A stretch of 64,000 bases of DNA from Staphylococcus simiae (lineage in GTDB: Bacteria > Bacillota > Bacilli > Staphylococcales > Staphylococcaceae), in contig NZ_CP071589.1 in NCBI RefSeq assembly GCF_017357005.1, positions 1,488,001 through 1,552,000 on the forward strand. The letters run 5' to 3'. This document shows positions 1-10,251 of the stretch, piece by piece. The notes beneath the pieces are model-generated. The model saw only the letters and a program-made list of their open reading frames with translations, was not told the origin of the DNA and did not search any database. Position numbers and translations under genes: made by a program. How positions within the stretch are numbered: position 1 is the stretch's first letter; each line of letters opens with the position of its first letter.

Positions 1-723
1 ATCTACAGGTAATGAACCTGCATTTAACAACTCAGAAATTTGCTTAGCTTTTTTAACACCTTCTTGGCCTTTAAAACCACCAGATATTTCTACACTATCT
101 GAATTAATCGGTTGATCAACACTAGCTGCTGATATAAATTTCGGATTTTTCTTTTGTGCTTCTTTTTTATAACTATCGCCTTTTTCAAAATCTAGCCAAA
201 CTACCATGACATTGTCACGTTTTTTAGAGATTTCTTCCGTTACTTTTTTGAATTTATTTTTATCTTTTACTTTAAAAGTAACTGTCGGCTGGTTCGTCTC
301 TTGCTTAAACTCTTGTTTAGCAGAACCTTGTTTAATATCAGAACCGTTTAATTTCACATGATCATCAGCATCTCTAATTGTTAAATTAGCTTGAGATGAT
401 AAAATTTTACGTGCTTCTTTCTGATCGGTTACCCCTGCAAGTTGAACACGAATTCTATTTGGTTCTTCAACTTGAATTTTGGGTTCAGAGACACCTAAAA
501 CATTAACACGGTTTTCTAAGGTTTGCGCTGTTGATTGTAGCGCTTTTTTATTTATCTTATCGCCATTATGTAATGGATCAACTTGATAAAGTACCTCAAA
601 TCCACCTTGTAAATCTAATCCTAGATTAACATTCTTAATTACATTTTTATAAGTGACTGCCATTCCACCGAAAAGCAAGACAACTAATAGTAAGAATGCA
701 ATGATTCTACTTACTTTTTTCAC
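1..723 (-). CDS. secDF: Protein translocase subunit SecDF, N-terminal part (cut by window start)
   Basis: Only the first 241 codons are in the window; the gene runs off the left edge. SecDF is an inner-membrane Sec accessory protein that uses the proton gradient to help secreted proteins leave the translocon. One membrane segment (about residues 6-24) precedes the SecD signature near residues 34-50 (LGLDLQGGFEVLYQVDP) and the start of the first periplasmic-type domain. The start is a GTG at 721-723, preceded at good spacing by GAGGTG; the overlapping ATG at 723-725 is followed at once by TGA and cannot be the start. It lies downstream of yajC on the same strand but beyond a terminator, so it probably has its own promoter. 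Family identity is very sure; staphylococcal SecDF is a single fused protein of roughly 750 residues, which cannot be confirmed here. Confidence 0.95.
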   Translation of the reverse strand, partial: MKKVSRIIAFLLLVVLLFGGMAVTYKNVIKNVNLGLDLQGGFEVLYQVDPLHNGDKINKKALQSTAQTLENRVNVLGVSEPKIQVEEPNRIRVQLAGVTDQKEARKILSSQANLTIRDADDHVKLNGSDIKQGSAKQEFKQETNQPTVTFKVKDKNKFKKVTEEISKKRDNVMVVWLDFEKGDSYKKEAQKKNPKFISAASVDQPINSDSVEISGGFKGQEGVKKAKQISELLNAGSLPVD

Positions 724-940
724 ATGAACACCTCATTATTTACGTATGTATATAGAATACTTTATCTTCAATTTGTTACGCAAGTTAATTCTTTTTAACA
801 ATATTTATCAACTTATATATAGTAACATACTCAAACAATTAGTGAAATTAGTCACTACGATATTTAACTTAAATTTAATAGTTATTGTTAGTTGTAATTA
901 TTAAAATTCTTTTGTAATAGTTTGTATAAACTTTTGCAAA

Positions 941-973
941 TTAAAAAGGATGAAACGCTTACCGTTTCATCCT
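941..973 (-). terminator. Rho-independent terminator after yajC
   Basis: Arms 947-957 and 963-973 (AGGATGAAACG / CGTTTCATCCT) form an 11-bp stem with a 5-base loop. Read on the minus strand, the stem is followed by a short T tract. It sits just after the yajC stop and separates yajC from secDF. A smaller palindrome (TAGTGA / TCACTA, near 841-858) lies between it and secDF. Confidence 0.8.
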
Positions 974-993
974 AATTATAAGTTGTTAGTGTA

Positions 994-1254
994 TTATGAA
1001 GGATCTACTTGTTTAATAGCAGGCTTTTCAAATGTCATTTCTGTACCATGACCATTAACTGTAATAACTACAGTTGTTTCATCTACTGCTTTAACAGTTC
1101 CTTTAATACCACCAATAGTTGTTATTCTTTGTCCTGCTTCCACACGACTTATCATTTCACGATGCTCTTTAGCACGTTTTTGTTGTGGTCTGATTAAAAA
1201 GAACCACATTAATACAATTAATAAAATTGGAATAATTAATGAAGTAAATTGCAT
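994..1254 (-). CDS. yajC: Preprotein translocase subunit YajC
   Basis: This 86-residue protein has one N-terminal membrane segment (about residues 4-22), then a basic cytoplasmic domain with the family pattern FFLIRPQQKR and a beta-rich region ending in a V-x-A-V-D-E-T-T strand. YajC associates with SecDF and YidC at the Sec translocon. The gene is the last in the obg-ruvAB-queA-tgt-yajC run: it starts 17 bases after the tgt stop and is closed by a terminator. Length and neighbours are as in other staphylococci. Confidence 0.95.
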   Translation of the reverse strand: MQFTSLIIPILLIVLMWFFLIRPQQKRAKEHREMISRVEAGQRITTIGGIKGTVKAVDETTVVITVNGHGTEMTFEKPAIKQVDPS

Positions 1255-1271
1255 TTTTATAACTCCTCTAT

Positions 1272-2432
<1,161 letters not shown>

Positions 2433-3458
2433 TTATATTATTAACATTGCATCGCCAAAGCTAAAAAATCTATATTGCTGTTCAACAGCAGTACGATAGG
2501 CATTTAAAACGTTTTGACGACTGCTAAAGGCTGATACTAGCATAACTAGCGTTGATTTTGGCAAGTGAAAATTAGTAATTTGACCGTCAATAGCTTTAAA
2601 TTGGAAGCCTGGATAAATAAATATATCTGTCCAACCGCTTGTTGCAACAAAGTGATCATGATCACGACGAATTGTTTCTAATGTTCTTGTAGATGTTGTA
2701 CCAACTGAAATAATACGATGATGATTAGATTTAGTCTCATTTAATAAATCAGCTGTAGCTTGCGACATTTGGTAATATTCACTATGCATTTCATGATCAT
2801 CAATATTATCAACACTTACAGGTCTGAATGTGCCTAAACCAACATGTAAAGTAATAAAAGCGATATTAACACCTTTATCTCTTATTTGGGTTAACAAGTC
2901 ATCAGTAAAATGTAAACCCGCTGTAGGTGCAGCAGCTGATCCACTTTCTTTTGCATAGACTGTTTGGTATCTATCTGGATCATCTAAGCGTTCTTTTATA
3001 TAAGGTGGTAAAGGCATTTCACCTAGTTCATCTAAACGTTCTTGTAGAATACCATCATAATAGAGACGCATGATACGGCCACCTTGGTCCAATTCTTTAA
3101 TGCATTCTGCAATAATTTTTCCTTCTCCAAATGTTAATTTATTACCAACTTTAATGCGTTTAGCAGGTTTCAAAAGTACTTCCCAATCGTTACCTTCAAT
3201 TTGCGTTAACATTAGCATTTCAACTTTGGCACCAGTCTCTTTTTTTAAACCAAATAGTCTGGCAGGCATAACTCTAGTATCATTTAATACCAATGTATCT
3301 CCTGGATTAAAATAATCAATCACATCTTTAAAATGTAAATGAGTCAATTCACCTGAATGTCTATCCATTACTAATAAACGACTATGATCTCGATCTTTAA
3401 GTGGCGTTTGTGCAATTAAAGATTCTGGCAAATCATAATCAAATTCTTCAATATTCAC
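2433..3458 (-). CDS. queA: S-adenosylmethionine:tRNA ribosyltransferase-isomerase
   Basis: QueA transfers and isomerises the ribosyl part of SAM onto preQ1 in tRNA, giving epoxyqueuosine. I place the start at a GTG (3456-3458; protein [17 protein letters not shown]...), giving 341 residues, the usual length. It follows GGAGAG at suitable spacing. A longer reading from 3524 is open but would run deep into ruvB and lacks its own ribosome site. The segments [43 protein letters not shown] and HLPKST are family hallmarks. Its start lies one base after the ruvB stop, suggesting translational coupling. Confidence 0.96.
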   Translation of the reverse strand: MNIEEFDYDLPESLIAQTPLKDRDHSRLLVMDRHSGELTHLHFKDVIDYFNPGDTLVLNDTRVMPARLFGLKKETGAKVEMLMLTQIEGNDWEVLLKPAKRIKVGNKLTFGEGKIIAECIKELDQGGRIMRLYYDGILQERLDELGEMPLPPYIKERLDDPDRYQTVYAKESGSAAAPTAGLHFTDDLLTQIRDKGVNIAFITLHVGLGTFRPVSVDNIDDHEMHSEYYQMSQATADLLNETKSNHHRIISVGTTSTRTLETIRRDHDHFVATSGWTDIFIYPGFQFKAIDGQITNFHLPKSTLVMLVSAFSSRQNVLNAYRTAVEQQYRFFSFGDAMLII

Positions 3459-3459
3459 T

Positions 3460-4464
3460 TTAATCTCTCTCCTCATTGTTCTTTCCAAAATGCTCATAAG
3501 CAAGCGCTGTTGCTCTACGTCCACGTGGTGTTCGCTCTAAGAAACCTTGCTGAATTAAAAAAGGTTCATAAACATCTTCAATGGTAATACGTTCTTCACC
3601 TATCGTGACAGCAATTGTATCGAGACCAACAGGACCTCCTTTATATTGATTTATGATGCATGACATCATTTTATGGTCAATATAATCTAAACCATGTTGA
3701 TCCACTTGTAATAAATTTAATGCTCGTCTCGTTGTTTCTATATATATTTGATCATCTTCATTGACTTGTTGGAAATCACGCACGCGTTTTAATAATCGAT
3801 TAGCGACACGCGGTGTTCCTCTTGAACGTTTAGCTAGTTCAATTGCACTATCCTCATCGATACCAGTACCTAGTACCTCAGCAGTTCGAATAATGATTTC
3901 CTTTAAGTCTGATTCATTATAATATTCTAATCTCAAATGAACACCAAAGCGATCTCTCAAAGGTCCTGTTAAACTTCCAGCTCTTGTGGTTGCACCAACT
4001 AAAGTAAAGGGTGGTAAATCAATACGAATACTGCGTGCTTCATCACCTTTACCAATAATGATATCTAAAAAGAAATCTTCCATTGCAGGATATAAAACTT
4101 CTTCAACTACACTACTTAATCGGTGAATTTCATCAATAAAAAGAACGTCACCAGGTTGCAAACCAGATAAAATTGCTGCTAAGTCTCCTGGACGTTCTAA
4201 AGATGGTCCTGACACAGTACGTATATTAACTTCCATTTCATTAGCAATAATATTCGATAACGTTGTTTTACCTAACCCAGGGGGACCAAATAACAACACA
4301 TGGTCTAACGGTTCTTGACGTAATTTAGCTGCTTTAATAAATACTTCTAAATTACTTTTTATGGCATTTTGACCAATATATTGTCGCAATTTTGTAGGTC
4401 GTAATGATAATTCAAAATCTGATTCTTCATTATGCATTGATTGATCAACCATTCGTTCATCCAT
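3460..4464 (-). CDS. ruvB: Holliday junction branch-migration helicase RuvB
   Basis: RuvB is the hexameric AAA+ motor that drives branch migration of Holliday junctions with RuvA. The 334-residue protein shows Walker A ([10 protein letters not shown], about residues 60-69), Walker B ([10 protein letters not shown]), sensor 1 (GATTRAG), the arginine-finger region (LRDRFG) and a C-terminal winged helix (RTPRGR). It follows ruvA with a 33-base gap and abuts queA. There is no RuvC nearby, as is normal in Firmicutes. Confidence 0.98.
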   Translation of the reverse strand: MDERMVDQSMHNEESDFELSLRPTKLRQYIGQNAIKSNLEVFIKAAKLRQEPLDHVLLFGPPGLGKTTLSNIIANEMEVNIRTVSGPSLERPGDLAAILSGLQPGDVLFIDEIHRLSSVVEEVLYPAMEDFFLDIIIGKGDEARSIRIDLPPFTLVGATTRAGSLTGPLRDRFGVHLRLEYYNESDLKEIIIRTAEVLGTGIDEDSAIELAKRSRGTPRVANRLLKRVRDFQQVNEDDQIYIETTRRALNLLQVDQHGLDYIDHKMMSCIINQYKGGPVGLDTIAVTIGEERITIEDVYEPFLIQQGFLERTPRGRRATALAYEHFGKNNEERD

Positions 4465-4497
4465 GTTAATATCTCCCCCATAAATTTAAAGTTATCA

Positions 4498-5103
4498 TTA
4501 AGATACTAGTGTTTGTAAGCCTGCTTTTACCGCTTCATCTACAGTATTAAATGATTGTTTATTTAACGTTTTTTCAACTTTCGCTAATTCGCGCTTAGAA
4601 TAACCAAGTGCTTCAAGTGCTAACATAGCTTCTTGAATTGTTTGATTATGTGATGACCCTTGAGGATCAACTTGTAATAACGTCTCGCCATCTTCTTCGG
4701 TTATTTGTACTTTGCCTTTTAAGTCTAGTACGATTTGTCTTGCTGTCTTTTTACCAATTCCAGGGAATTTAGTTAAATAAGCATCATTTTCATTTTCTAT
4801 AGCTCTTTTAACTTCATTCGGTGTACTTGTTGCTAAAATAGCTAGCGCTGATTTAGGCCCGATACCAGTAACTTTTATTAAGCTTAAAAACATATCCTTT
4901 TCATCTTCATTACTAAACCCATATAAAAGTTGGGCGTCTTCTCTAACGATTAATGATGTATGAATTTGAACATCATTATCTAAATATTTTTGGAAACGGT
5001 AAGAATTAGGCGTCTGTATTTCGTAGCCAATACCATTTGAAGTTTCAACAACAACGTGAGTAGGAAATAACTGCGTTAATTTTCCTTTTATATAGGCATA
5101 CAT
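4498..5103 (-). CDS. ruvA: Holliday junction DNA-binding protein RuvA
   Basis: RuvA tetramers hold the four-way junction for RuvB. The start chosen is the ATG at 5101-5103 (MYAYIKGKL), giving 201 residues; an in-frame GTG nine bases upstream lies against the ribosome site and is unlikely. An OB fold covers residues 1-60, two helix-hairpin-helix motifs follow ([13 protein letters not shown] near 75, [14 protein letters not shown] near 110), and domain III that contacts RuvB is at the C-terminus. The acidic linker near residues 138-155 differs from S. aureus as I recall it, which is part of the case for another species. Confidence 0.97.
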   Translation of the reverse strand: MYAYIKGKLTQLFPTHVVVETSNGIGYEIQTPNSYRFQKYLDNDVQIHTSLIVREDAQLLYGFSNEDEKDMFLSLIKVTGIGPKSALAILATSTPNEVKRAIENENDAYLTKFPGIGKKTARQIVLDLKGKVQITEEDGETLLQVDPQGSSHNQTIQEAMLALEALGYSKRELAKVEKTLNKQSFNTVDEAVKAGLQTLVS

Positions 5104-5116
5104 ATTTGTCACTTCC

Positions 5117-5572
5117 TTAAATAGTCATACTGATTAGTTCAACTTTTGATACATTGTCAATTTGTCTTAAAGTTGCAATCACGTCATCTACTAATATATC
5201 TTTAGATTTAGCGTTAACAGATAGCGTAATTGTGGCCTTTTCATCCATTGGTATACTTTGATGAATGGTCAATACTGATAATTCAAGTTTCGAAATTTCG
5301 TCTAATACTCTTGCAAGCATACCGACAACATCCGTCACATATAAAATTAAAGTAAATTCTCTACGATCTAACATTTTGTCATTTACTGGAAAGATTGTTT
5401 CTCTATATTTATAAAATGCACTTCTTGATAAATCGTATTGCTTAACAGCATCATAAATGGACAATTTAGGATCATTTTTTAAAGCATCTTTAATTTTTAA
5501 TGTTTTAACAACAGATTCTGGTAAGACATCTTCTCTAATTAAATAAAACTTCTTATAATCATTGTTGTCCAT
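5117..5572 (-). CDS. ACT-domain protein of the PheB/UPF0735 family
   Basis: The 151-residue protein has an N-terminal helical part with a likely helix-turn-helix ([20 protein letters not shown], residues 38-57) and a C-terminal ACT domain (about residues 73-148; [22 protein letters not shown]). ACT domains usually bind amino acids. The family is sometimes called PheB in Bacillus, where it lies beside obg and pheA, but it is not a proven chorismate mutase. Here it lies 12 bases after obg and 13 bases before ruvA, so the three are probably co-transcribed. The biochemical role is unknown. Confidence 0.9.
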   Translation of the reverse strand: MDNNDYKKFYLIREDVLPESVVKTLKIKDALKNDPKLSIYDAVKQYDLSRSAFYKYRETIFPVNDKMLDRREFTLILYVTDVVGMLARVLDEISKLELSVLTIHQSIPMDEKATITLSVNAKSKDILVDDVIATLRQIDNVSKVELISMTI

Positions 5573-5584
5573 TTATAACTCTCC

Positions 5585-6877
5585 TTACTCAATGAATTCG
5601 AATTCTCCACCTAAGATTCTAACAATATCTCCATTTGAACATCCGCGTGCTCTAAGTGCATCATCAATTCCCATAGAACGCATTTGTCTAGCAAATCTAC
5701 GGACAGCAGGATCACTATTAAAGTCAGTCATCTTGAACATTCTTTCAATAGCATTACCACTAACTACGTATGCACCATCATCATCTCTCGTAATAGTAAA
5801 TTTATCTTGAGATGGTGTATGTTTATAAACTACGCGATTGATTCCCACAGTATCATCTTCTTCAACAGAAAAATCAACATCCTTATATTCTTCTAATTTA
5901 TCTGCAATTGCATATAATAATTGATCAATATTTTCTCTAGTGATTGTAGAAATTGGTATAATAGTTACTTCATTACCAAAAGTTTCTCTGAACAACTCTA
6001 AATTTTCTTGTGCTTCTGGTAAGTCCATTTTATTTGCCACAACTATTTGTGGTCGATCTTCTAAACGTTGTTCATATGCAACTAATTCTTGATTAATGAC
6101 ATTAAAGTCTTCAATCGGATCTCTTCCATCTGTCCCACTCATATCTATCATATGAACGATTACTTTAGTTCTTTCAACGTGACGTAAAAATTGATGACCT
6201 AAACCAACACCTTCAGATGCACCTTCAATTAAACCTGGTAGATCGGCCATAACAAAGCTTCGTTGATCTGGTGTTGATACTACACCTAAATTAGGCTTAA
6301 TTGTCGTAAAGTGATATGCTCCAATTTTAGGTTTAGCTTTAGAAACGATTGATAACAATGTTGATTTTCCAACACTAGGAAAGCCAACAAGACCTACATC
6401 TGCTAATAATTTCAATTCAAGCGTAACATCTAGTTCTTCACCAGGTTCGCCATTTTCACTAAAGTCAGGTGCAGGATTTCGAGGTGTAGCAAAACGGGAG
6501 TTACCACGTCCGCCACGTCCACCTTTCGCCACTACTGCTCTTTGGCCATCTTCTACTAAATCAGCTAACACTTCATCAGTTTCAACGTTCTTTATAGTAG
6601 TACCTGGTGGCACTTTTAATACTAAGTCCGCTGCATTTTTACCATGCATATTACTACTTTGTCCATTTTCACCTTTTTTAGCTTTAAAATGGCGTTGATA
6701 TCTAAAGTCTAATAGTGTTCTTAATCCTTCATCCACTTCAAACACTACTGATGCACCTTTACCACCATCACCGCCAGCAGGACCACCAAACGGAATATAT
6801 TTTTCTCTTCTATATGCAGTGATGCCATTTCCACCGTCACCGGCTTTAAGAGATATTTTGACTTGATCGACAAACAT
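5585..6877 (-). CDS. obg: GTPase Obg/CgtA
   Basis: Obg is an essential GTPase linked to 50S assembly and the stringent response. The start is the ATG at 6875-6877 ([10 protein letters not shown]), giving 430 residues. The in-frame GTG at 6886 sits inside the ribosome site GAGGTG. The glycine-rich OBG fold covers residues 1-158, the G domain has G1 (GFPSVGKST, about 165), G3 (DLPGLIEGA) and G4 (NKMD), and the OCT domain fills about residues 350-430. It is the first gene of the obg-ACT-ruvAB-queA-tgt-yajC run and is preceded by an extended -10 promoter. Confidence 0.97.
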   Translation of the reverse strand: MFVDQVKISLKAGDGGNGITAYRREKYIPFGGPAGGDGGKGASVVFEVDEGLRTLLDFRYQRHFKAKKGENGQSSNMHGKNAADLVLKVPPGTTIKNVETDEVLADLVEDGQRAVVAKGGRGGRGNSRFATPRNPAPDFSENGEPGEELDVTLELKLLADVGLVGFPSVGKSTLLSIVSKAKPKIGAYHFTTIKPNLGVVSTPDQRSFVMADLPGLIEGASEGVGLGHQFLRHVERTKVIVHMIDMSGTDGRDPIEDFNVINQELVAYEQRLEDRPQIVVANKMDLPEAQENLELFRETFGNEVTIIPISTITRENIDQLLYAIADKLEEYKDVDFSVEEDDTVGINRVVYKHTPSQDKFTITRDDDGAYVVSGNAIERMFKMTDFNSDPAVRRFARQMRSMGIDDALRARGCSNGDIVRILGGEFEFIE

Positions 6878-6917
6878 ATATCTCACCTCTTTTACTTATT
6901 TTTTCATTTTCCCAATA

Positions 6918-6965
6918 ATTATAGCATATTAATCACTCTTCTATCTTTGATAGATTAGAGCGATT
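6918..6965 (-). promoter_or_regulatory. Candidate obg promoter with an upstream interrupted palindrome
   Basis: On the minus strand TATAAT (6918-6923) is preceded by TGC, an extended -10; the -35 is weak. Just upstream, 6931-6965 forms an interrupted palindrome (AATC, CTCT, CTATC, a TTT centre, then GATAG, AGAG, GATT) that covers the -35 position. It could be an operator or a DNA hairpin. No regulator is identified. Confidence 0.5.
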
Positions 6966-6966
6966 T

Positions 6967-7090
6967 AGGGAGTGGGATAGAAATAATGTTTGGGATTTAT
7001 TTCGTCATCTCACCCCGGCAAAACTGACTAGGAATATAAATCATTATTTATCTATGTTTTATATTCCAGACAGTTACTGCCAAATGAGTC
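6967..7090 (+). repeat. Intergenic repeat copy 1 with long hairpin
   Basis: In the 500-base gene-free stretch between obg and rpmA lies a structured repeat. Its core, 7017-7081, is a hairpin: outer pairs GGCA/TGCC and AACTG/CAGTT, inner arm GGAATATAAA (7031-7040) against TTTATATTCC (7058-7067). A flank reads GGGAGTGGGATAGAAAT (6968-6984), like an intergenic sequence common in staphylococci. A second copy in the opposite orientation is at 35515-35790. The rest of the gap (7091-7334) holds nothing I recognise. Confidence 0.75.
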
Positions 7091-7334
7091 AACTTTGTGA
7101 CTCATGTAAACCTTAAGTACTTTTATGTTAATGATTTACTGATTACACTTTGCTTTTTTCTTTATTTTATTATTTATTTAATTGTTATGAAACTTAACAA
7201 CATCATACAATCATAGTAGCCTTACACTTATATATTAGTTGTCGTTCACATTACTTGATTATCTTATGAACACTTTATAGCTCTTATTGGCGCTATCAGC
7301 ATACTTTTATATGCAAACAACATGCTTAAATAAT

Positions 7335-7365
7335 AAAAAACACCAGAAGTATCACTTCTGGTGTT
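7335..7365 (-). terminator. Terminator of the rplU-prp-rpmA operon
   Basis: A 12-bp perfect stem (AACACCAGAAGT 7339-7350, ACTTCTGGTGTT 7354-7365) with a 3-base loop, followed on the minus strand by a T run, lies 12 bases after the rpmA stop. Confidence 0.9.
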
Positions 7366-7377
7366 AATTAGACAAAA

Positions 7378-7662
7378 TTATTCAGCTACTGCATATACAG
7401 AAACTTGTTTTTTGTCGCGACCTTTACGTTCGAATTTTACTACGCCGTCGATTTTTGCGAATAATGTATCATCGCCACCACGACCTACATTTTCACCAGG
7501 GTAAATTTTAGTACCACGTTGGCGGTATAAAATTGATCCACCTGTTACGAATTGACCGTCAGCACGTTTAGCACCTAAGCGTTTTGATTCAGAGTCACGT
7601 CCGTTTTTTGTAGAACTTACCCCTTTTTTAGATGCGAAGAATTGTAAGTTTAATTTTAACAT
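7378..7662 (-). CDS. rpmA: Ribosomal protein L27 (precursor with cleavable N-terminus)
   Basis: L27 is a 50S protein whose N-terminus reaches the peptidyl transferase centre. The start is the ATG at 7660-7662 (94 residues), after a GAGGTG ribosome site; an upstream in-frame reading is not supported. The precursor begins [17 protein letters not shown]: the nine-residue extension is the known substrate of the protease Prp in Firmicutes, whose gene lies directly upstream. The body ([20 protein letters not shown] and the [10 protein letters not shown] stretch) is fully conserved. Confidence 0.98.
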
Positions 7663-7673
7663 CGGAATGCACC

Positions 7674-7994
7674 TCACTTATAATTTAATCTAATATTGTC
7701 ATTATATTCTTCTTCAATTGTTTGTAAAGAAACTAACATTGCCTGAAGAATAAGTTGTGCTTCATCATTATTTGTATCAACACTTCTAATATGAAAGTGA
7801 CCACCATTATCATCATAATCGATATCTGGTCTTTCTGATGTCAAACCCATAATAGCATTAACACTACCAAATAAAACTGCTGAAGCTCCAGCACAAACGA
7901 TATCATAACCATATTCGCCATGATTGGCATGGCCATCCATGATAACGTCAGTTACTTTGCCTTCATCATTAACTGTGATATCAACAGTAATCAT
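7674..7994 (-). CDS. prp: Ribosomal-processing cysteine protease Prp
   Basis: Prp (YsxB) removes the N-terminal extension of ribosomal protein L27. In this 106-residue protein the catalytic pair is visible as His22 and Cys34 in [19 protein letters not shown]. The gene lies between rplU and rpmA, 6 bases after the first and 11 bases before the second, so protease and substrate are made from one message. Family function is known from S. aureus work; assignment here is by motif and position. Confidence 0.95.
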   Translation of the reverse strand: MITVDITVNDEGKVTDVIMDGHANHGEYGYDIVCAGASAVLFGSVNAIMGLTSERPDIDYDDNGGHFHIRSVDTNNDEAQLILQAMLVSLQTIEEEYNDNIRLNYK

Positions 7995-8000
7995 AATTGA

Positions 8001-8309
8001 TTACGCGTTAATTGCATCGATAGTTAATTTTGTATATGGTTGACGATGGCCTTTTTTACGTTTTGAATTTTTACGACGTTTGTAAGTAAATACAGTGATT
8101 TTTTTACCGCGACCTTGTTTATTAACTGTTGCAGTAACAGTAGCACCTTCAACTGTTGGCGCACCAACTTTAACTGAATCTCCACCTACAAATAATACTT
8201 TATCAAATGTGAAAGTGTCACCTTCATTTACGTCTAATTTTTCAACGTAAATTTCTTGACCTTTTTCTACTTTGATTTGTTTTCCACCTGTTTCAATAAT
8301 AGCAAACAT
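8001..8309 (-). CDS. rplU: Ribosomal protein L21
   Basis: L21 is a 50S subunit protein binding 23S rRNA. The start is the ATG at 8307-8309 ([18 protein letters not shown]), giving the usual 102 residues; an in-frame GTG nine bases upstream is part of the GGAGGTG ribosome site. The basic loop [30 protein letters not shown], cited here only by its ends (about residues 67-93), is typical. First gene of the rplU-prp-rpmA set. Confidence 0.98.
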   Translation of the reverse strand: MFAIIETGGKQIKVEKGQEIYVEKLDVNEGDTFTFDKVLFVGGDSVKVGAPTVEGATVTATVNKQGRGKKITVFTYKRRKNSKRKKGHRQPYTKLTIDAINA

Positions 8310-8421
8310 ACTTTGCACCTCCTATATTATAAGTCACGCCATATATAGGTGACTAAATCGTACTTAAACCTATATTTGAGCGGTTGTATGTAGCTACTCA
8401 TAACTACTCAACTACTGCATC
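8310..8421 (-). promoter_or_regulatory. Possible L21 leader RNA upstream of rplU
   Basis: The 112 bases between mreD and rplU contain several potential stems on the minus strand, among them GTCAC...GTGAC (near 8331-8351) just before the ribosome site. An L21-type leader is known at this place in many Firmicutes. I cannot verify the consensus by eye, so this is a positional inference. Confidence 0.4.
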
Positions 8422-8952
8422 TTACCATTGACGACGTTTCATGTCAATTGCATTGTTAGTTTTTTTAATGAATTTAATGATTAAAGGATATAAAATTATC
8501 AATAAAATAAAATTCAAAATAAGCGTTGGTAATAATCTAAATAACACAAATTGAATAAGACTAAATTGAATAAATCCTAAAATACCATATATAACTGCAA
8601 CGTAAATCTCTAATAATATCGTACAGCTTAAAATGATAACAAACAGCATAGTATGATCTTTGTAAAATATTTTAAAAAGTTGGTCCATAAGTGCTAAAAA
8701 TAATATGTAGCCAAATAAGTACACACCATAAATACTACCAAAATATACATCTGTCATCATTCCTAAAAATATTGCCAGAAGAATACCTACTCCAAACCCT
8801 CGATAAACTGTCATCATTAATATGTACATTAGCGTTAAATGTGGTACGAATATAAGGTCTATTTTACCAATATGCATTGGTATAACTAACCCTATGGCTG
8901 TATCTAAATAAAATAACAAAATACCAATCAAAAAATATTTTAACGCTCTCAT
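8422..8952 (-). CDS. mreD: Rod shape-determining protein MreD
   Basis: The 176-residue protein is almost entirely hydrophobic with about five to six membrane segments. It has the MreD features PHLTLMYILMMTVYRG near residue 38 and GMMTDVYFGSIYGVYLF near residues 64-80. MreD works with MreC in organising peptidoglycan synthesis; staphylococci are round and lack MreB, and there MreCD are reported to be dispensable. It begins at the last base of mreC, implying translational coupling, and precedes rplU. Confidence 0.93.
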   Translation of the reverse strand: MRALKYFLIGILLFYLDTAIGLVIPMHIGKIDLIFVPHLTLMYILMMTVYRGFGVGILLAIFLGMMTDVYFGSIYGVYLFGYILFLALMDQLFKIFYKDHTMLFVIILSCTILLEIYVAVIYGILGFIQFSLIQFVLFRLLPTLILNFILLIILYPLIIKFIKKTNNAIDMKRRQW

Positions 8953-9794
8953 TATTTATCCCTGCTTTCTTTATCAGGAATAGTGCTTGCATCTCTTTTA
9001 GCAACATAGACATGATTCAAGTCTGCTAAGTCTGCACCAGTTTTAACTCTTACTTCTTTAGCTAACCCATATTGATCATTTTGTACCTTTGTAACTTCAC
9101 CTACATATAAATTACTTGGTAAATCATCTGCAAGTCCACTTGTTACAACCTTATCTCCTTTAGAAATATTATCTTTATTGTTAATGTCACTGATTACTAA
9201 TTCTTCGTTTTTTTCATCATATCTATCGATAAGACCAAAAACATTTTTCGAATTATGTTGAATATTAACCGAAAGTTTACCAGATCTTGTATTCGTAGAA
9301 ATTAAGTCAACTTGTGATGAAAATTGATTTACTTTTGTTACTCTACCTATAAAACCTTGCGAAGTCATTACAGCCATATTAGTCTTAATACCTGCTTTAG
9401 TACCTTTATCAATAATGATTGTATTTAACCATTGATCTGGGTTTCTGGCAATTACTGTAGTTGAAATTGGATCATATTTAGAAATATCTTTAACATCCAA
9501 CTCTTTCTTTAATTTTGTATTTTCTGATTCTAACTGTTGATTTTTTGCTTCTAGTTGATTGATTTTATTTTTAATTTCTTTTGATTCGCCCTTACCAAAG
9601 AAATTTCCAATTGCACCAGATACAAAATTAACTGGATAACTCACAACTCTTTGTCCAAATGAGACAGAATCCCCTACATATTGTTCAGGAGGTGATTGAG
9701 ATTGTGATCTGATGGATAATCCAATTAATGCAATGAAAACTATAATTGCACATAAAACAACAATTAATTTGTTATTTTTAAAAAATTTAAACAC
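8952..9794 (-). CDS. mreC: Cell shape-determining protein MreC
   Basis: I place the start at GTG 9792-9794 (MFKFFKNNKLIVV), giving 280 residues; an in-frame GTG nine bases upstream is inside the GAGGTG ribosome site. A membrane segment (about residues 8-26) is followed by a coiled coil (about 78-100, QLEAKNQQLESENTKLKKEL) and the paired beta-barrel MreC domain (from about 110, VIARNPDQWLNTIIIDKGT). MreC is an extracytoplasmic scaffold linked to cell-wall synthesis. It overlaps mreD by one base. Confidence 0.95.
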   Translation of the reverse strand: MFKFFKNNKLIVVLCAIIVFIALIGLSIRSQSQSPPEQYVGDSVSFGQRVVSYPVNFVSGAIGNFFGKGESKEIKNKINQLEAKNQQLESENTKLKKELDVKDISKYDPISTTVIARNPDQWLNTIIIDKGTKAGIKTNMAVMTSQGFIGRVTKVNQFSSQVDLISTNTRSGKLSVNIQHNSKNVFGLIDRYDEKNEELVISDINNKDNISKGDKVVTSGLADDLPSNLYVGEVTKVQNDQYGLAKEVRVKTGADLADLNHVYVAKRDASTIPDKESRDK

Positions 9795-9869
9795 CCAGAA
9801 CACCTCTATTACATCATAAATATTATTTGTCTTTTCTATTTTATATTACAACCATATTGAAATAAAGGC

Positions 9870-9893
9870 TAACTTTGTGAAATTACAAAGTTA
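9870..9893. promoter_or_regulatory. Perfect palindrome upstream of mreC
   Basis: TAACTTTGT (9870-9878) and ACAAAGTTA (9885-9893) form a perfect 9-bp inverted repeat around six bases, 76 bases upstream of the mreC start. AT-rich -10-like sequence (TAATATAAAAT on the minus strand) lies between it and mreC. No T tract follows, so an operator is more likely than a terminator. The stretch 9894-10104 holds nothing else I can support. Confidence 0.45.
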
Positions 9894-10104
9894 ATAACTA
9901 TCAAGCATTTAATTTGGTGACATTATCTCTTGTAATTAACATCTACATTCAAATATAATGTTACCTTTTGTTGTGTAGTTTAATTTATGTCATTTTTATT
10001 GATTTTTATATTAAATTTAAGTGGTATAGCATACTAATTCAATATCTTTGGGTAATAACATTATTTTATTATGGGTATAGCATTAAAAACTATTATTACT
10101 GTAA

Positions 10105-10174
10105 AAGAAAAAGTCTAAGTTTTAGTCAGTACTTTTATTTAAAAAAGTATAATGCTACTGACCAACTCAGACTT
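10105..10174 (-). terminator. Terminator of the 32-codon transcription unit
   Basis: A long hairpin with arms 10111-10134 and 10150-10174 (AAGTCT...GTCAGTA against TACTGAC...AGACTT, imperfect) is followed on the minus strand by TTTTTCTTTTA. It lies about 80 bases after the stop of the small gene at 10252-10350. Confidence 0.75.
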
Positions 10175-10251
10175 ATTATATCAATTGCATCAAATTCATT
10201 ATCCTTATTGATATCGATTTGATTAACGTTGAAATGTATTAAATTGTATAA

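Noticed and set aside
723..725. ATG as start of secDF
   Set aside because: The next codon in that frame is TGA; the GTG at 721-723 opens the conserved frame.
9968..10222. Open frame of 84 codons on the plus strand (MLCSLIYVIFIDFY...)
   Set aside because: No ribosome site; very biased AT-driven composition; it runs through the terminator hairpin of the minus-strand small unit.
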